Assembly (NCBI RefSeq): GCF_018131015.1
Contig: NZ_JAFCJJ010000002.1
Location: 186,001-250,000 of the forward strand
DNA length: 64,000 bases
Direction: 5' to 3'
From: Bradyrhizobium diazoefficiens
GTDB lineage: Bacteria > Pseudomonadota > Alphaproteobacteria > Rhizobiales > Xanthobacteraceae
Part shown: piece after piece, positions 61,397 through 64,000 of the stretch
Layout: the number at the start of each line of letters is the position of its first letter
Position numbering within the stretch: position 1 is the stretch's first letter
Position numbers and translations under genes: made by a program
Notes under the pieces: generated by a model
Told to the model about the DNA's origin: nothing
Databases searched by the model: none
The model's input: only the letters and a program-made list of their open reading frames with translations

Positions 61397-62479
61397 ATGA
61401 CCGTTGCCACGTCGCTCGTTCCCGGACTGGACGACATCATCAAGCGCGGCGATCCCAGACGCCGCGGCGAAATCGCGCGCGCCATCGCCCAATTGTTTTT
61501 CCGGGATGCCGACAAGCTCCGTCCCGATCTCGTCGATCTCTTCGACAGTCTCCTGATCGATCTCGTCCCCCATGCCGAGCTTGCCTCGCGCATCGATCTC
61601 GCCGAGCGCTTCTCGTGGCTGGACAATGCGCCGCCGCATCTGGTGCGCCAGCTCGCCCGCGAAAACGAGGTCATGGTGGCAGGCCCGGTGCTGCGCCGCT
61701 CGCCCGTGCTCGACGATGCCGCGCTGATCGACATCGCGCGGCGCAAGGGCCAGGGCCATCTGCTGGCGATGACGGAGCGGCCGACATTGTCGGCCGAGAT
61801 CACCGACGTCCTGGTCGAGCGCGGCGATCGCGACGTGATACGCCGCGCCGCCGGAAATTCCGGTGCTGCGTTCTCGGCCGGCGGCTATTCGGAATTGATC
61901 AAGCGTGCGGGTCAGGACGGCGTGCTGACGCTCAAGATCGGGCAGCGCCAGGACCTGTCCAGCGAGAACCTGCACGAGCTCCTGAACGGCACGATCGACG
62001 TCGTGCGGCGCCGCCTGTCCACCGTGGTCACTCCCGTCCGCCAGGTCGAGATCAAGCGTGCGCTCGCCGCCATCGAGGAGGCCACGCTGCCGGCGGGACC
62101 GCGCCGCGACTTCACGGACGCGCAACGTACGGTGCTCAGCCTGCATAGCGAGGGCCATCTCGGCGAGAGCGCGTTGCTCGGCTTTGCCAAGGCGCAGAAA
62201 TACGAGGAGTCGCTCGCCGCACTCGCGGCGATGGCCGACGTCAGGGTTTCCATGCTCGACCGCCTGGTCGCGGGCGATCGCTACGATCCGATCCTGATCC
62301 TCGGCCGCATGCTGAACCTGGGCTGGCCCACGGTGCGCGCGCTGATCCTGCTCTGGTACGGGCCGAACCGCACGCCGGCCGATGCCGATCTCGAATCGGC
62401 GCGCATGAACTTCACGCGCCTGATGCCGACGACCGCCGAGCGCGTCGTGAATTTCTGGCGCAACCGGCAGGTCATCTAA
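61397..62479 (+). CDS. DUF2336-containing protein
   Basis: A 360-residue soluble, mostly helical protein. It matches DUF2336, a family nearly limited to alphaproteobacteria with repeated helical hairpins and HEAT-like character. Segments seen are [32 protein letters not shown] [40 protein letters not shown] and [12 protein letters not shown] at the end. The ATG at 61397 is preferred over a start 20 codons earlier. It is convergent with trmB and their stops overlap by four bases. Function unknown. Confidence 0.75.
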   Translation: MTVATSLVPGLDDIIKRGDPRRRGEIARAIAQLFFRDADKLRPDLVDLFDSLLIDLVPHAELASRIDLAERFSWLDNAPPHLVRQLARENEVMVAGPVLRRSPVLDDAALIDIARRKGQGHLLAMTERPTLSAEITDVLVERGDRDVIRRAAGNSGAAFSAGGYSELIKRAGQDGVLTLKIGQRQDLSSENLHELLNGTIDVVRRRLSTVVTPVRQVEIKRALAAIEEATLPAGPRRDFTDAQRTVLSLHSEGHLGESALLGFAKAQKYEESLAALAAMADVRVSMLDRLVAGDRYDPILILGRMLNLGWPTVRALILLWYGPNRTPADADLESARMNFTRLMPTTAERVVNFWRNRQVI

Positions 62480-63186
62480 AGCCGCCTGAATCGCAGGTAG
62501 GCCGCCTTGCGGCCCTCGCGCGCGGCCTTTCTGCCGTAGCGGGTCATGGTGTAGCCGTCCCACGGCAGGCGAAAATCGTCTGCGCGTTGTGCGAGCCACT
62601 GGAAATCCGGCGAACGCGCAAGGTGCGACAGCGTCCAGGCGCAATAGTCGTCGATATCGCAGACGAAGCGGAATTCGCCGCCGGCCTTGAGCACGCGCGC
62701 CATCGCGGCGATGGTCCGGTCCTGGACGAAGCGCCGCTTCCAGTGCCGCCGCTTCGGCCAGGGATCGGGATGGATCAGGTCGATCCGCGACAGCGAGGCT
62801 TTCGGCAGCCAGGCCAGCAATTCGGCGGCATCGCCGGCGAACAGGCGGATATTGCCGATGTTGCCGGCCTCGATCTGCGCGAGGATCTTCGCCATGCCGT
62901 TGACATAGGGCTCGCAGCCGATGAAGCCGGTCGCGGGAAAGCCTTGCGCTTCCGCCGCGAGATGCTCGCCGCCGCCGAAGCCGATCTCGAGCCGCAGATC
63001 CTCCGCCGCGGGATCGAAGATCTCGCAGGCGTTCGCCGGCGCCTCGCGATGGATGTCGAGCGACAGGTGCGGCAGCAACTGATCGATCAGCCCGGCCTGG
63101 TGCTGCCGCAGCTTGTGGCCCTTGCGGCGCCCGAAGAACGCGCGCTCGCTGTCGTCGCGACCGGGCCCGGACTTGCGCTCGCTCAT
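62476..63186 (-). CDS. trmB: tRNA (guanine-N7-)-methyltransferase TrmB
   Basis: SAM-dependent methylation of G46 in tRNA. The 236 residues have the N-terminal FFGRRKGHKLRQHQAGLIDQ, SAM motif LRLEIGFGGGEHLAAEAQ, and GCEPYVNGMAKILAQIEAGN. The catalytic segment is DLIHPDPWPKRRHWKRRFVQ, with FRFVCDIDDYCAWTL after it. The TAG stop overlaps the DUF2336 stop on the other strand. The start overlaps the stop of the M20 peptidase gene upstream by four bases. Confidence 0.97.
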   Translation of the reverse strand: MSERKSGPGRDDSERAFFGRRKGHKLRQHQAGLIDQLLPHLSLDIHREAPANACEIFDPAAEDLRLEIGFGGGEHLAAEAQGFPATGFIGCEPYVNGMAKILAQIEAGNIGNIRLFAGDAAELLAWLPKASLSRIDLIHPDPWPKRRHWKRRFVQDRTIAAMARVLKAGGEFRFVCDIDDYCAWTLSHLARSPDFQWLAQRADDFRLPWDGYTMTRYGRKAAREGRKAAYLRFRRL

Positions 63187-64000
63187 CGCAGCGTCTGGTA
63201 CAGGCGGTGGAGCAATCGCGCGCGCGGTTCGAGCGAGGAGACGTAGAGCTGCTCGTAATGCGTATGTGCGCCCTTGCCGTCGACGCCGAGCCCGTCGAGC
63301 GTGGCGGTGTCCGGCGCCGTGAAGTTGCCGTCCGAGCCGCCGCCGGTGTGGGTGTCGATGAGATCGAAGCCGAGCTCGGTGGCGAGCGACTTCGCGTGTT
63401 CGAACAGCGAAGCGCCTGCATTGCTCTTCTCGTAGGGCGGGCGGTTGAGCGCGCCGGTGACCCGCACGCTGACGCCTTCGGTGTTCGATTTCAGTCCGAG
63501 GATCTTGCCGACGAACTCGTCCGCGTCGGCGAAGTTCGGCACCCGCAGATCGATTTCGGCGTAGGCCTCTTCCGGCGTCACGTTCGGCCGCGTGCCGCCG
63601 CGCACCACGCCGACATTGACGGTGACGCCGCGCGTCAGATCGTTCATGCCCTCGAGCGCCATGATGATATTGGCGAGCTCGCGAATGGCGCTGCGGCCGT
63701 CCTCCGGCCGCGAGCCCGCGTGTGCCGGCACGCCCTTGATGAACACTTCGAATCGCCCGACGCCCTTGCGTCCGGTGACGATCTTGCCACCGTCGCGCGC
63801 CGGTTCCGTCACCAGAACGTACTTGGCTTTGCGCCCTTCCTTCTCAATCAGTGCACGGGAGGTGGGGCTGCCGATCTCCTCGTCGGAGGTGAAGATGTGG
63901 GTGATGCCGAGCGGGGAACGGTCGGCGCCGGCGCAAAGTTCGCGGAAGGCGTGATGGGCAATATAGGCGCCGCCCTTCATGTCGTAGATGCCGGGACCGA
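63183..64000 (-). CDS. M20-family metallopeptidase, C-terminal part (partial)
   Basis: The gene runs off the right edge; 272 complete codons are seen. It belongs to the M20/glutamate carboxypeptidase type. The metal-bridging Asp is in GPGIYDMKGGAY at the edge, and the Glu pair is in IFTSDEEIGSPTSRALIE. The dimerization domain includes VPAHAGSRPEDGRSAIRELA, then NVGVVRGGTRPNVTPEEAYA. HTGGGSDGNFTA is near the end. The reaction is probably removal of C-terminal residues from peptides or folates. Its stop overlaps the trmB start. Confidence 0.85.
   Translation of the reverse strand, partial: GPGIYDMKGGAYIAHHAFRELCAGADRSPLGITHIFTSDEEIGSPTSRALIEKEGRKAKYVLVTEPARDGGKIVTGRKGVGRFEVFIKGVPAHAGSRPEDGRSAIRELANIIMALEGMNDLTRGVTVNVGVVRGGTRPNVTPEEAYAEIDLRVPNFADADEFVGKILGLKSNTEGVSVRVTGALNRPPYEKSNAGASLFEHAKSLATELGFDLIDTHTGGGSDGNFTAPDTATLDGLGVDGKGAHTHYEQLYVSSLEPRARLLHRLYQTLR

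Overview
The window is a high-GC alphaproteobacterial chromosome segment, almost certainly Bradyrhizobium or a very close relative. The strongest clue is irr at 38558-39049. It encodes a 163-residue Irr with the GCPW heme regulatory motif at Cys29 and the HHH motif at 117-119, and it is divergent from fabA-fabB-fabI, as in Bradyrhizobium japonicum. Other support is the order rpsA-sppA-ihfB-lapA-trpF-trpB-trpA-accD-folC, a Tyr-type DivL kinase, and families of palindromic intergenic repeats. Most of the window is core genome: no rRNA, tRNA, CRISPR array or prophage was seen.

Layout. 1-9.2 kb, plus strand: end of rpsA, sppA, ihfB, lapA, trpFBA, accD, folC, a metallophosphoesterase and an SRPBCC protein. 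The trpB-trpA junction is split by a compact unit made of a DUF559 nuclease gene with inverted copies of a 49-bp double-hairpin repeat on both sides. 9.2-22 kb, minus strand: divL, a tsaE-amgK fusion, a PilZ gene, murU, addB, addA, trxA. This joins cell-cycle signalling, tRNA t6A synthesis, peptidoglycan recycling and double-strand-break repair. 22-24.5 kb, minus strand: a MAPEG-SDR-cupin-tetR operon behind a perfect 7-4-7 palindrome.

24.5-29.7 kb, minus strand: coaBC-dut, then an AT-richer orphan pocket, then ubiE-ubiB. coaBC carries an N-terminal ribbon-helix-helix DNA-binding domain, and its promoter hexamers lie inside two tandem 17-bp palindromes. The pocket holds an unlisted 30-residue membrane peptide gene with its own hairpin and terminator, and a 95-residue protein of unknown function. 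29.8-38.4 kb, mixed strands: mutM, a GNAT gene, an orphan ParA, ggt, a trypsin-like protein lacking the catalytic His, moeB, a 2-hydroxyacid dehydrogenase and an SH3-like secreted protein.

38.5-50.6 kb: irr, fabA-fabB-fabI, an autotransporter, a GST, two tandem paralogous secreted proteins of unknown function, a GNAT gene, and the divergent oxyR/katG pair. 50.6-61.2 kb, minus strand: the rimP-nusA-ylxR-infB-rbfA-truB-rpsO-pnp expression operon. It starts with a promoter and attenuator-like terminator ahead of rimP, and has a long hairpin in the pnp leader. 61.4-64 kb: a DUF2336 gene on plus, and trmB plus a truncated M20 peptidase gene on minus.

Best candidates for something undescribed are the self-regulating RHH-CoaBC, the repeat-flanked DUF559 unit, and the small membrane peptide gene. 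All functions are read from sequence and family knowledge; no database search was run.
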